This document shows positions 16,317-24,691 of a DNA stretch of 64,000 nucleotides, one piece after another. The notes under the pieces were generated by a model. That model had not been told where the DNA came from. It worked only from the letters and a program-made list of their open reading frames with translations, and did not search any database. Source of the stretch: JAUIBE01 sp035267185 (GTDB lineage Bacteria; Pseudomonadota; Gammaproteobacteria; Xanthomonadales; SZUA-36); NCBI GenBank assembly GCA_035267185.1, contig DATFLY010000127.1, positions 40,280-104,279 of the forward strand, written 5' to 3'. The position numbers were made by a program, and so were the translations under genes. Each line of letters starts with the position of its first letter. Position 1 is the stretch's first letter.

Positions 16317-18368
16317 ATGAAACGATTCTGGCAGCACATCATCACACTGGCGGCCGTGTTGGCTTGTGACCCGCTTTTTTCAGCGCCAATACCCTGGAGT
16401 GTTGAGATCGATCGGATCACCAGAGGCACGACAAGTGCCGAACAACTGCTCATTCGCAATCATTCGGACGGATCATCGTCAGACCAGGTGGATGTCAGCG
16501 CCCTGAGGATTGTCATTGAGGAACAAGACATTCAGCCGGGTCCGTTCAGGCTCTCATGTCCCGGGTCGCTGATGACAGTCGTGTCGCGCACCTGTGTTGG
16601 CGGAAGCTGGTCGATTAATGTATCTGGCGAACTGCCAGCGCTTAGTGGAACGGTTGTTGATGCTTCATTCGCTGAAAGCCAGGCAAGTCTGAGAACAGAA
16701 GGTTTTGCAGACGATATTGCCTGGGAGGCTGATCTCGAATCGTCAGAAGACGGGTTTGCGCTCCATGCCAAATTCCCAAAGCAGCCGTTTGAGAAAATTG
16801 CAGCCCTGGTGAGTAACGTTCCTGAATTCGGCTGGGTCAGCGCAGGTGATTTTGAAGGAACTGTCGAAGTGACAATGTTGGAAGGCCGGGATACCTGGAT
16901 TCGATCAGAGACTGAATTCACCGGAATTGAATTCGACTCCCCTGATGGATTGTATGCCGGGCTCGGCATCAGTCTGAACCTGTCCCTGGGAATAGGGAAC
17001 CTCGACACCGAACCCGTGGCGCTGAATGCTCAGATCAGTTCCGGTGAGCTTCTCCTGATGGATTTCTATCGCAATTACGCTGAAAGCACGCTGGATGTTG
17101 CGGCGTTTCTTGAATGGCGCGGTCCTTTAATCGAGATCAGCCGCTTTGTTGTAAATGACGGAAGCATTCTGGCTATTGCGGGAGAGGCAACCATACCAAT
17201 TCCATCCGAGCCAGGTGGGGAAGGCCAGGAGATGGAGTTAATTCTGCGTGAATTCAGCCTGGTATTTCCACACGCCTATACTGCTTACCTGGAGCCCGTT
17301 GCCACGGTTTACAGTCTCGATGGGCTTGATACCCAGGGTTCAGTGAGCTGGACGGGTGACTGGGAGCCAGGGTCGGCGCGCAACGGCACCCTGAATATTA
17401 ACCAGTTCAGTGTGGAGGATTCGCAGGGTGGTCGATTCGGAATCAGAAACCTCACTGGTGAGCTGAGTACAAATTCTGAATCGATTTTCACCTGGGATAC
17501 GCTGTCATTTGAGAAAATCGACCTGGGCGCCGGGTCAGCCACCCTGGCACTGGCGCCTGAATCGGTAAGGCTGACGGAGCCACTGACCATTGGTGTCTTC
17601 GGAGGTACGTTTAATGTTGAGCAATTTTCCGTCACGCTGCCCAAGTCTGGTGAGCCGGATATCCAGTTGCGCGCTTCAATAGATGGCATCGAAATGCAGC
17701 AAATGTCAACGGCCATCGGTTGGCCGGAATTCGGCGGTACGCTAAGCGGAACCATACCCGGAATAAACTGGTCTGATGGCGTCATCGAAGTCGAAGGTGC
17801 CCTCGATTTTAAGGTTTTCGACGGACAATTGCTGCTGACCGACTTGCGCGTCGAAAGACCGTTTGGTGTGTTGCCCAGCCTGGCAGCAAACATTACCGCA
17901 ACCGGACTGGATCTCGAGGAACTGACGCAGACTTTCGAGTTTGGGCGCATTGCCGGACGAGCAGATGGCTACATACGTGATCTTCGAATGCTTGACTGGC
18001 AACCCGTTCAGTTCGATGCCTGGTTTGGAACTCCGTTGAGTGATAACAAAAAGCATGACATTTCGCGCCAGGCGGTCAGTCATCTCACCACCCTGGGCGG
18101 AGGCAGTCCCACGACCATGCTGACCGGGCCCGTCCTGAGGCTCTTTAGCAATTTTTCCTATCGCAGACTGGGTTTCGGCTGCGAACTTCGAAATAACGTT
18201 TGCCAGATACGGGGCGTTGATGAGCAAAACGAGGGCGTCTTGTTAATGGAAGGTGCCGGAATTCCCAAGATAAGTATTCTTGCCTACAACCGATCAGTGG
18301 ACTGGCCGCAAATGGTGAGCGAATTATCGGCCCTGACCGGCGGTGGAAGCATCAGGATAGGGGATTAG
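16317..18368 (+). CDS. YdbH-like AsmA-type envelope protein
   Basis: The protein of 683 residues has an N-terminal export signal (hydrophobic residues 8-24 ending LFSAP) and a long beta-rich body. Its C-terminal third resembles the YdbH family domain (around FGRIAGRADGYIRDLRMLDWQP and VSHLTTLGGGSP). In E. coli, YdbH spans the periplasm with the lipoprotein YnbE and helps move phospholipids to the outer membrane. The next gene encodes a YnbE/YdbL-like lipoprotein, which supports this role. It is about 200 residues shorter than E. coli YdbH. A five-codon frame (ATG 16303, stop TGA) overlaps its start as ATGA. There is no clear ribosome-binding site. Confidence 0.75.
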   Translation: MKRFWQHIITLAAVLACDPLFSAPIPWSVEIDRITRGTTSAEQLLIRNHSDGSSSDQVDVSALRIVIEEQDIQPGPFRLSCPGSLMTVVSRTCVGGSWSINVSGELPALSGTVVDASFAESQASLRTEGFADDIAWEADLESSEDGFALHAKFPKQPFEKIAALVSNVPEFGWVSAGDFEGTVEVTMLEGRDTWIRSETEFTGIEFDSPDGLYAGLGISLNLSLGIGNLDTEPVALNAQISSGELLLMDFYRNYAESTLDVAAFLEWRGPLIEISRFVVNDGSILAIAGEATIPIPSEPGGEGQEMELILREFSLVFPHAYTAYLEPVATVYSLDGLDTQGSVSWTGDWEPGSARNGTLNINQFSVEDSQGGRFGIRNLTGELSTNSESIFTWDTLSFEKIDLGAGSATLALAPESVRLTEPLTIGVFGGTFNVEQFSVTLPKSGEPDIQLRASIDGIEMQQMSTAIGWPEFGGTLSGTIPGINWSDGVIEVEGALDFKVFDGQLLLTDLRVERPFGVLPSLAANITATGLDLEELTQTFEFGRIAGRADGYIRDLRMLDWQPVQFDAWFGTPLSDNKKHDISRQAVSHLTTLGGGSPTTMLTGPVLRLFSNFSYRRLGFGCELRNNVCQIRGVDEQNEGVLLMEGAGIPKISILAYNRSVDWPQMVSELSALTGGGSIRIGD

Positions 18369-18421
18369 ACGAGTAGCCGCTCAAGGCTTTGGAAAGGGCA
18401 CCATTTATGAATTACAGGGTC

Positions 18422-18430
18422 TGATAGAAT
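18422..18430 (+). promoter_or_regulatory. Extended -10 element upstream of the DUF1318 lipoprotein gene
   Basis: TGA-TAGAAT forms an extended -10 box 26 bp before the ATG at 18457, in the 88-bp gap after the ydbH-like gene. An AGGG ribosome-binding site lies between. No -35 hexamer of quality is visible, which is normal for extended -10 promoters. The lipoprotein gene could thus be expressed separately from ydbH. Confidence 0.4.
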
Positions 18431-18456
18431 GTCCTCGGCTTGCACAGGGAACCACG

Positions 18457-19059
18457 ATGAATAAGTTTGTTATCACCGGTCTGATCAGCGTCATTTTTCT
18501 CGCAGCGTGTGTCACCATTAATGTTTACTTTCCGGCTGCTGCAGCAGAGCGGGCAGCCAGTGAATTTGTTGGGGATGTGCTGGGAGAACCGGTTGAAGAC
18601 GGCTCGCTGTTTGAGCCAGTAACTCCAGGCAGAGATTTTGAATTGCTGGCATATACACCAGCGCTCATGGTCATCAGTCTTGTTGTTCAGGATGCCCATG
18701 CCCAGGCAGATATTGAAATCAATACGCCCCAGATCAATGCCATCAAGGCACGAATGGCCCAGCGTCAGCAAAACAGCCTCAACGATATGTTCGATGCCGG
18801 TGCAATCGGATTCACACGAGATGGGCTGGTTGCAATTCGTGATCGTTCCGCCGTGAGTCTGCAGGACAGGAGAAGCCTGGAGGCTGTAGTCGCGGATGAA
18901 AATCGTGATCGTAAAGCCGTTTATCGTGAAATTGCTGTTGCGAATGGTCATCCTGAGTGGGAAGGTGATATCCAGGAAACATTCGCAAAGGAATGGGTCC
19001 AGAAGGCACGGAGGGGTTGGTATTACCAGAATGCATCTGGAAACTGGGTTACCAAGTAG
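18457..19059 (+). CDS. Lipoprotein with C-terminal DUF1318 (YdbL) domain, YnbE-YdbL-like composite
   Basis: The N-terminus is a lipoprotein signal with lipobox LAAC (Cys18), followed by VTINVYFPAAAAE, which recalls the TINMNV strand of the YnbE lipoprotein. A linker and a hydrophobic stretch (about 68-82) ending in AHAQADIEI resemble an uncleaved signal peptide. Residues 86-200 form a DUF1318/YdbL domain (GAIGFTRDGLVAIRD, VADENRDRKAVYREIA, GWYYQNASGNW). E. coli encodes YnbE and YdbL as separate proteins next to ydbH; here the two modules appear to be one 200-residue polypeptide anchored to the outer membrane. The fusion reading is inference; the lipobox and domain are seen. Confidence 0.8.
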   Translation: MNKFVITGLISVIFLAACVTINVYFPAAAAERAASEFVGDVLGEPVEDGSLFEPVTPGRDFELLAYTPALMVISLVVQDAHAQADIEINTPQINAIKARMAQRQQNSLNDMFDAGAIGFTRDGLVAIRDRSAVSLQDRRSLEAVVADENRDRKAVYREIAVANGHPEWEGDIQETFAKEWVQKARRGWYYQNASGNWVTK

Positions 19060-19107
19060 TCGCAGAAATTCCTTGATATCCAAATTGTACGATTCAACTG
19101 AAGCCTG

Positions 19108-20439
19108 ATGGGTCGATCTCGTAAGGCGCGACTGCCCGCCGAGGCGGTCGAATTCGAAATTCATGACCTGAGTCACGACGGTCGTGGTGTCAGCAAGTCG
19201 GAACACAAAGTCACATTTATACACGGCGCCTTGCCTGGCGAACGGGTTATGGCCCAGTTAAAGGGTCGAAGGCGAAGCTATGACGAAGCCGATGTCACGG
19301 AGATTCTGCAGCCTTCTGAGCATCGTGTTGAGCCACGCTGTGCACATTTTGGGGTTTGCGGTGGCTGCTCTTTGCAACACCTTGAGCCCCGGCAGCAGAT
19401 TCTGGCAAAGCATAATGCCCTTGAGCAGAATTTCGCGCGTATTGCGGGTCTTGAACCTGCGCAATGGTTTGAGCCGCTGACAGGGCCTGCATGGAATTAT
19501 CGGCGTAAAGCACGGCTTTCAGTTCGATTCGTTTTCAAAAAAGAAAGAGTGCTGGTGGGTTTTCGTGAACGTGGTGGTCGCTACGTGGCAGATATCCATG
19601 AATGCCATGTGCTGGAACCTGCGATTGCTGAACGGTTAACGGACCTGGCTGAGCTGATTCAGTCAATGGAGCAATATCGGAATATTCCCCAGCTGGAAGT
19701 TTCCTGTGGTGACAGCGTGTCATCATTGGTGGTCAGGCACCTCGAACCATTGCCACAATCGGACCTCGATAAACTGAAGATTTTTTCAAGCGAGACCGCA
19801 ATTGCAATTTTTCTTCAGCCCGGCGGCTTAAAAACCATTCATCCGCTTGAACCTGAATCAATCGAACTGGCCTATTCACTGCCTGCACACGATCTGGAAT
19901 TCAGGTTTGGACCCAGTGACTTTATCCAGGTCAATGGTGAGATGAACCGTTTGATGGTTGACCGGGCCATTGAACTCCTGGAGCCTGACCGGAATGACAG
20001 AATCCTTGATCTCTTTTGCGGCCTGGGAAATTTCACACTGCCGATTGCCCGGTATGCTGGTGATACCGTGGGGGTTGAAGGTGATGCAGCGTTGGTTGGC
20101 CTGGCGCGTGAAAATGCGGAACGCAACGGCATTGGTAACGCATCGTTTTTCAGTGCAGACCTGACCCTCGAGCCGGTTCAGGCGCCATGGCTGCGTGACC
20201 CCTATGACAAGGTCCTGGTAGACCCGCCGCGCTCTGGAGCACAGGAAATGCTTCCACATATTGCGGCCAGCGGTGCCTCCCGGCTTCTCTATATTTCATG
20301 TCATCCTGCAAGCCTGGCCAGGGACGCCGGGATGTTGGTTAATGATCATGGATTCAGTCTGAGTGGTGCGGGCGTCATGGATATGTTTCCACATACCGGC
20401 CACGTGGAATCACTGGCCCTGTTTGAGAGGAGAAGCTGA
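19108..20439 (+). CDS. rlmD: 23S rRNA (uracil-1939-C5)-methyltransferase RlmD
   Basis: RlmD uses S-adenosylmethionine to methylate U1939 of 23S rRNA. The 443-residue protein has an N-terminal TRAM domain (residues 12-70) and iron-sulfur cysteines in RCAHFGVCGGCSLQHL. The methyltransferase motifs are DLFCGLGNFTLPIAR and VLVDPPRSGAQEM, and the catalytic Cys lies in LLYISCHPASLARD. Length and motif order fit the family. Its stop is one base before the TTG start of nagZ. Confidence 0.95.
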   Translation: MGRSRKARLPAEAVEFEIHDLSHDGRGVSKSEHKVTFIHGALPGERVMAQLKGRRRSYDEADVTEILQPSEHRVEPRCAHFGVCGGCSLQHLEPRQQILAKHNALEQNFARIAGLEPAQWFEPLTGPAWNYRRKARLSVRFVFKKERVLVGFRERGGRYVADIHECHVLEPAIAERLTDLAELIQSMEQYRNIPQLEVSCGDSVSSLVVRHLEPLPQSDLDKLKIFSSETAIAIFLQPGGLKTIHPLEPESIELAYSLPAHDLEFRFGPSDFIQVNGEMNRLMVDRAIELLEPDRNDRILDLFCGLGNFTLPIARYAGDTVGVEGDAALVGLARENAERNGIGNASFFSADLTLEPVQAPWLRDPYDKVLVDPPRSGAQEMLPHIAASGASRLLYISCHPASLARDAGMLVNDHGFSLSGAGVMDMFPHTGHVESLALFERRS

Positions 20440-20440
20440 A

Positions 20441-21475
20441 TTGGTGGGCAAACTGGGTCCGGTGTTAATCGGTGTTGATGGTCCTGAATTAACCGGAGAA
20501 TCACGCGAACAACTGAACCACACCCTGGTTGGAGGCGTGGTTCTTTTTACACGCAATGTCGAATCACGAAGTCAAATCTGTGAGCTGGTTGCGTCCATAC
20601 GGGAACTACGCGAACCACGCCTGCTTGTGGCAATTGACCAGGAGGGGGGTAGGGTTCAACGATTGAAAAACGGGTTTACCCGGCTTCCCGCCCTCGGAAA
20701 AATTGGTCAGATCCATGAAAGTGATCCAGGTAAAGGCCGCGAATACTCATATTGGCATGGTCGCAGCATGGCGATGGAAATGCTCGACTGCGGTATTGAT
20801 ATCAGTTTTGCACCCGTTCTTGACCTGAACCGTGGCAGTTCCGTGATCGGCGACCGGTCTCTTTCCGAAAATCCTGAAACCGTGATTGAACTGGGTCGCT
20901 CATACCTTAAAGGAATGCATGATGGTGGGATGAAAACCACCGGAAAGCACTTTCCCGGTCATGGCTCAGTTCAGGCCGACTCACACGTTGACGATGTTTG
21001 TGACGATCGCAGCCTGGAAGAATTGCTGGAAAGCGATATGCGACCATTTGCAGAGCTGGCCAGCGATCTGGATGCAATGATGATTGCCCATGTTGAATAC
21101 CCCTGCCTGGATGATCGTCCAGCAGGATATTCCAAAGCCTGGCTGACTGGACAGCTACGGCAGCAAATCGGTTACAACGGTGTGATCTTCTCTGATGACC
21201 TTGGCATGCATGCGGCCAAAACACTCAGCAGCCTGGAGGATCGGACAAGAGTCTCTCTCGAGGCAGGTTGCGATGCCGTGCTGGTTTGCCTGCCAAATGA
21301 CGTCAAAGCACTCCTGGCCGACTCCGTTGCGCCACTACCGAAGAACGATGTGACAACCAGGCTGCAGGGCCTGTATGGTTTGTCTTCAATTCCAATCGGG
21401 AAACTGGATGGTGACCCTTCTGAGGGAGCTGCTGCCTACCGAACATGGCGTGAGCGCCTTGAAAAAATATGCTGA
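20441..21475 (+). CDS. nagZ: Beta-N-acetylhexosaminidase NagZ
   Basis: NagZ is a cytoplasmic GH3 enzyme that removes GlcNAc from anhydro-muropeptides in peptidoglycan recycling. Motifs include VAIDQEGGRVQRL, the substrate and acid-base loop KHFPGHGSV followed by DSHVDD, and the nucleophile Asp in FSDDLGMHA. The start is TTG 20441 with AGGAG eight bases upstream; GTG 20444 (eleven-base spacing) is equally possible. The upstream open frame overlaps rlmD and shows no homology. It is followed within 19 bp by a phosphoribosyltransferase gene. Confidence 0.94.
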   Translation: MVGKLGPVLIGVDGPELTGESREQLNHTLVGGVVLFTRNVESRSQICELVASIRELREPRLLVAIDQEGGRVQRLKNGFTRLPALGKIGQIHESDPGKGREYSYWHGRSMAMEMLDCGIDISFAPVLDLNRGSSVIGDRSLSENPETVIELGRSYLKGMHDGGMKTTGKHFPGHGSVQADSHVDDVCDDRSLEELLESDMRPFAELASDLDAMMIAHVEYPCLDDRPAGYSKAWLTGQLRQQIGYNGVIFSDDLGMHAAKTLSSLEDRTRVSLEAGCDAVLVCLPNDVKALLADSVAPLPKNDVTTRLQGLYGLSSIPIGKLDGDPSEGAAAYRTWRERLEKIC

Positions 21476-21494
21476 AGAGAACAAGGAAAATTCA

Positions 21495-22049
21495 ATGAAC
21501 CTGAGTGAGCAGTCGGATCCGCGTGATGTCCTGAATCAATCGACGCTGATTGCTGATAAGCAAGAAGTCATGGATGCCGTAAACCGCATGGCGGTTGCAA
21601 TTAACGAACACTATGGTGATGAAGAGATCGTTATGGTGGTTGTCATGGTGGGTGGCATGATGCCGGCGGCGTGGTTGTTATCGCGTCTGAAAATGCCGGT
21701 GCGAATCGATTTTATTCATGCAACCCGCTACCAGGGTCAGACTGAAGGTGGTGAACTTGAATTTCGCGTGCCAACACGACTAAACCTGCAAAATCAGAAG
21801 GTTCTGATCGTCGATGATATTTACGACGTTGGCCTGACATTGAACCTGATCGAGAGTTATTGCGAATCCCGTGGGGCAAAATCAGTTGAGAGTGCTGTCC
21901 TGGTTCGCAAATTACATGATCGTGAGACCACCGAGTCCAAGCCGAGATTCATAGGAATGGACGTTGAGGACAAATATGTCTTCGGATGCGGTATGGATGC
22001 TTTCGAGCACTGGCGTCACCTGGATGATATCAGGGCATTGAAAACATGA
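21495..22049 (+). CDS. hpt: Hypoxanthine/guanine phosphoribosyltransferase
   Basis: The 184-residue type I phosphoribosyltransferase has the PRPP-binding motif VLIVDDIYDVGLTL and the VVVMVGGMMPAAWLL stretch of the HPRT group. It would convert hypoxanthine or guanine to IMP or GMP. ATG 21495 has AAGGA at the right distance; earlier in-frame codons fall inside nagZ. Its stop overlaps the mtiP start as ATGA. The next enzyme releases hypoxanthine, so the pair makes a short salvage route. The exact base preference is not certain. Confidence 0.88.
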   Translation: MNLSEQSDPRDVLNQSTLIADKQEVMDAVNRMAVAINEHYGDEEIVMVVVMVGGMMPAAWLLSRLKMPVRIDFIHATRYQGQTEGGELEFRVPTRLNLQNQKVLIVDDIYDVGLTLNLIESYCESRGAKSVESAVLVRKLHDRETTESKPRFIGMDVEDKYVFGCGMDAFEHWRHLDDIRALKT

Positions 22050-22798
22050 GTCGCAAGACTCTTGCACTGATCGGCGGGACCGGGCTTAACGAGCTTGGCG
22101 AGCTGATCGAAGTGATGGATTTGGACACGCCATTTGGCAAACCTTCTGCACCTCTTCAGATGATTCGCGATGATGAACTGCGGATTTTATTCCTGCCTCG
22201 TCATGGTAGCCCGCACACAATCCCGCCTCACTGTGTGAATTATCGCGCGAATATCCGGGCATTGAAGGATGCAGGTGCGGATCACATCCTTGCTGTTTCC
22301 GCTGTTGGCGGGATCGGTAGTCATTGCAGTCCGGGATCTTTACATGCCCTTGACCAGGTGGTCGATTACACCTGGGGTCGCCAACACACTTACAGTGATT
22401 CGGGAGAGGTGAATCTGCAGCATGTGGATTTCAGCTATCCCTATGAAGGGCCACTCAGAAACCTGTTGTTACAAGTGGCAAGAGAGAGCGATATCAGGCT
22501 CAATGATGGTGGTTGCGTGGGCGTATTTCAGGGCCCGCGTCTTGAAAGCGCAGCAGAAATTCAAAGAGCAAAAGGGGATGGGTGCACGCTGGCGGGCATG
22601 ACTTCCATGCCAGAAGCCAGCCTGGCTCGTGAATGCGGCCTGGATTATGCCGGAATTGGCGTGGTATCAAACTGGGGTGCAGGCGTGATTAGCGGAACCA
22701 TCTCCGAAGATGACATTGCGCAGACGCTCAAAGACCCGATGTCGCATGTTCGGAAGCTGATTCGCGGAATCAGCGAAAAGCTGGCAGGGTCTGCTTAA
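22046..22798 (+). CDS. mtiP: S-methyl-5'-thioinosine phosphorylase
   Basis: This purine nucleoside phosphorylase of 250 residues belongs to the MTAP/MTIP group: IGGTGL at the phosphate site, PRHGSPHTIPPHCVNYRAN, and GVFQGPRLESAAEI. In Pseudomonas aeruginosa the homologue next to nagZ is specific for methylthioinosine and yields hypoxanthine plus methylthioribose 1-phosphate. The conserved neighbour nagZ supports MTIP rather than MTAP. The start overlaps hpt (ATGA). The stop overlaps the stop of a convergent membrane-protein gene by two bases. Confidence 0.88.
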   Translation: MSRKTLALIGGTGLNELGELIEVMDLDTPFGKPSAPLQMIRDDELRILFLPRHGSPHTIPPHCVNYRANIRALKDAGADHILAVSAVGGIGSHCSPGSLHALDQVVDYTWGRQHTYSDSGEVNLQHVDFSYPYEGPLRNLLLQVARESDIRLNDGGCVGVFQGPRLESAAEIQRAKGDGCTLAGMTSMPEASLARECGLDYAGIGVVSNWGAGVISGTISEDDIAQTLKDPMSHVRKLIRGISEKLAGSA

Positions 22799-23214
22799 AC
22801 TGCCTTGATGCCAGTAGACGTTCCTGACGCAAATCTTGCGGCAATGCCTGTTGCCACGAGAACGCCCACCACTGCTGTGGCAGTAAACCAGGTGGGATGA
22901 GGAATCGTCATGACATTCCATACAGCTCCGGCCAGTATCAAAGCACCGACTATACCTGCAAACAATAATGGCGATTGCCCTGCAATTGAAGCGGCTGTCC
23001 AGCCACCTGCCAGGGTCCCAAGCACGTAGGACGCCAGCACGAATGCCAGTGGTCCCCATGGAAGGCCTGCAATATATTCCCGCATGAACTCCTGGTCACT
23101 GATATCCATATCTGCTGGCGGAGGGTAAAGGTTATGCCCGAACTTCTGAATCATCATGACGACGACTCCGGCGACCAACACTCCGATAATAATTGCCAGT
23201 AATTTTCTGACCAT
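22795..23214 (-). CDS. Small membrane protein of unknown function
   Basis: The frame is open up to 23556, but the upstream part is the imuB shadow; ATG 23214 preceded by GGGGCGGA gives a 139-residue protein. It has an N-terminal membrane segment (4-23), a short acidic loop (PPPADMDISDQEFMREYIAGLP) and three further hydrophobic segments (about 53-72, 78-97, 108-125), so probably four helices. I do not recognise the family. It lies 52 bp after imuB on the same strand and could be part of the lexA operon. Confidence 0.7.
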   Translation of the reverse strand: MVRKLLAIIIGVLVAGVVVMMIQKFGHNLYPPPADMDISDQEFMREYIAGLPWGPLAFVLASYVLGTLAGGWTAASIAGQSPLLFAGIVGALILAGAVWNVMTIPHPTWFTATAVVGVLVATGIAARFASGTSTGIKAV

Positions 23215-23266
23215 TCCGCCCCCTGACGAAAGTCTGTAGTGATTTATTCTACTCACAAGCGCCTGG

Positions 23267-24691
23267 TCATGAAAATATTCCATGCAGAAACCACCCGGCC
23301 CGCGGTTTGTATTCACGAAAAACCCATAAACGACAACCGCTACCATCGCGTACGATGAAATAGTCGCGCCGGCAGTCACGGCCATCCCACCAGCCGCTTT
23401 CGATACGCTCCGGACCGCTGATGATTTCGTACTGCCGGATATCGCAACGCCTGGGCCGGGGCATAAGCCAGGCCGGGCGGTGAGGCAAAGCAGCACAGTT
23501 TCCTTTTTCACCCAAAGGGCGGGTACGCCAGCTGTATTCAGGACGATGATCCTCAATGCCGGTAATTCCTCTTACCGCATCGCCTCCGAGCCGGGCCTGC
23601 AGTCTTTCTGCCAGCTGAGTCACACCTGCAAGACGTTCCCCTGGCGCATCATGGAAAAGGCGTTGCTGCCCGGGCATGAATTTTAGAAATCCCGGTGTTT
23701 GCACAAGAACATCGCGAACCGCTTTGGGTAACTTCAGTCGATCCAGGCGTTCACGTAACACCAGCATCAGCCGGTCCATTTCCTGGGTGGGCGATTGCAG
23801 GCCCAGTTTTATCACCGTGTCGGAATGACCTTCATGCCCCAGGCGGATGGTGATTTCCTGTACTGCCGCATCACTGCCTCGAAGTACGCCGCATAATTCT
23901 TCCAGCAAGCGCCTGATGGGAAATATGAGCGCGGTGGACAGCCTGGTTTCAGCCGGAAGCTCCAGTTGTGCCGAGAATTTCTCTGCTGGCTGGTAATGTC
24001 TCTGCGGATCTGGCTGAAGGCCGAGCAGGCGATCCAGGTAAGCTGGCAAAGCCGGGCTGAATCTTCTTGCCAGCGACTTGCGTGGCAATCGCAAAAGTTC
24101 ATGCAGTTGCCTCAGGCCCATATTCTCCATTGCGCTGAGTGTGCCCGGCTCAAGCTCCAGGTGAACCAGTGGTAACGCACCGAGCTGGCTACGGATTTCT
24201 TTGCGGTGATTGATATGAAGGGCTTCAGAAGCCGCCAGCCAGGCGGCTTCGAGCGTAGGCGCCGAGCCCGTGATGGCAGAATAACCGATGCGACTCAATT
24301 CGGATGTTATGCGGGATGCAAGCGCATCAGCTTTTCCGAACAGAAGTTCGCTGGCGCCCGCTTCAAGCACCAGCCCGGAGCGATCAGGTGGCAGGCAAAC
24401 CTGGTGGCTGTACTGATAGCACCAGGCTGCAATTCGCTCAAGCGCCTGCTTTTCATTGTTCAGATCTCGTGTCACACAATCCAGGTCCGTAACAATGGCG
24501 CAGGCAGCCGCGACCGGCATGCCCGGTTTCACGCCAACCGAGCGCGCAGCAGCGTTGCAATCAAGAATAAATTCGCGACCGCGTGAGGTGTCAGTGATGG
24601 CGAGAGGGTCGGCTGATCCCTGGTGAGCGCGGATATGACAATCCAGTGCCAGGTGCGGCAGCCGAACTGCCAACCATAGAGCTTCGTTCAT
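23267..24691 (-). CDS. imuB: ImuB, Y-family polymerase-like mutasome protein
   Basis: ImuB is a catalytically inactive Y-family polymerase relative that links the error-prone polymerase DnaE2 to the beta clamp during SOS mutagenesis. The 474-residue protein starts with LWLAVRLPHLALDCHI, has a DinB-like palm and little-finger region, and ends in the ImuB-type tail (YSWRTRPLGEKG, GWWDGRDCRRDYFIVR, LWVFRE). The acidic residues expected for catalysis are not in place, as in other ImuB proteins. It overlaps imuA by 101 bp. No dnaE2 follows in the window. Confidence 0.92.
   Translation of the reverse strand: MNEALWLAVRLPHLALDCHIRAHQGSADPLAITDTSRGREFILDCNAAARSVGVKPGMPVAAACAIVTDLDCVTRDLNNEKQALERIAAWCYQYSHQVCLPPDRSGLVLEAGASELLFGKADALASRITSELSRIGYSAITGSAPTLEAAWLAASEALHINHRKEIRSQLGALPLVHLELEPGTLSAMENMGLRQLHELLRLPRKSLARRFSPALPAYLDRLLGLQPDPQRHYQPAEKFSAQLELPAETRLSTALIFPIRRLLEELCGVLRGSDAAVQEITIRLGHEGHSDTVIKLGLQSPTQEMDRLMLVLRERLDRLKLPKAVRDVLVQTPGFLKFMPGQQRLFHDAPGERLAGVTQLAERLQARLGGDAVRGITGIEDHRPEYSWRTRPLGEKGNCAALPHRPAWLMPRPRRCDIRQYEIISGPERIESGWWDGRDCRRDYFIVRDGSGCRLWVFREYKPRAGWFLHGIFS

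Noticed and set aside
22796..22798. Overlapping stop codons of convergent genes (also at 33648-33651) as a possible regulatory device
   Set aside because: Short convergent overlaps are common in compact genomes; no hairpin or T run at 22796 supports a special role.
23215..23556. N-terminal extension of the small membrane protein into imuB
   Set aside because: The extra 114 codons are out of frame with imuB and show no domain; ATG 23214 with a purine-rich site gives a typical membrane-protein start.
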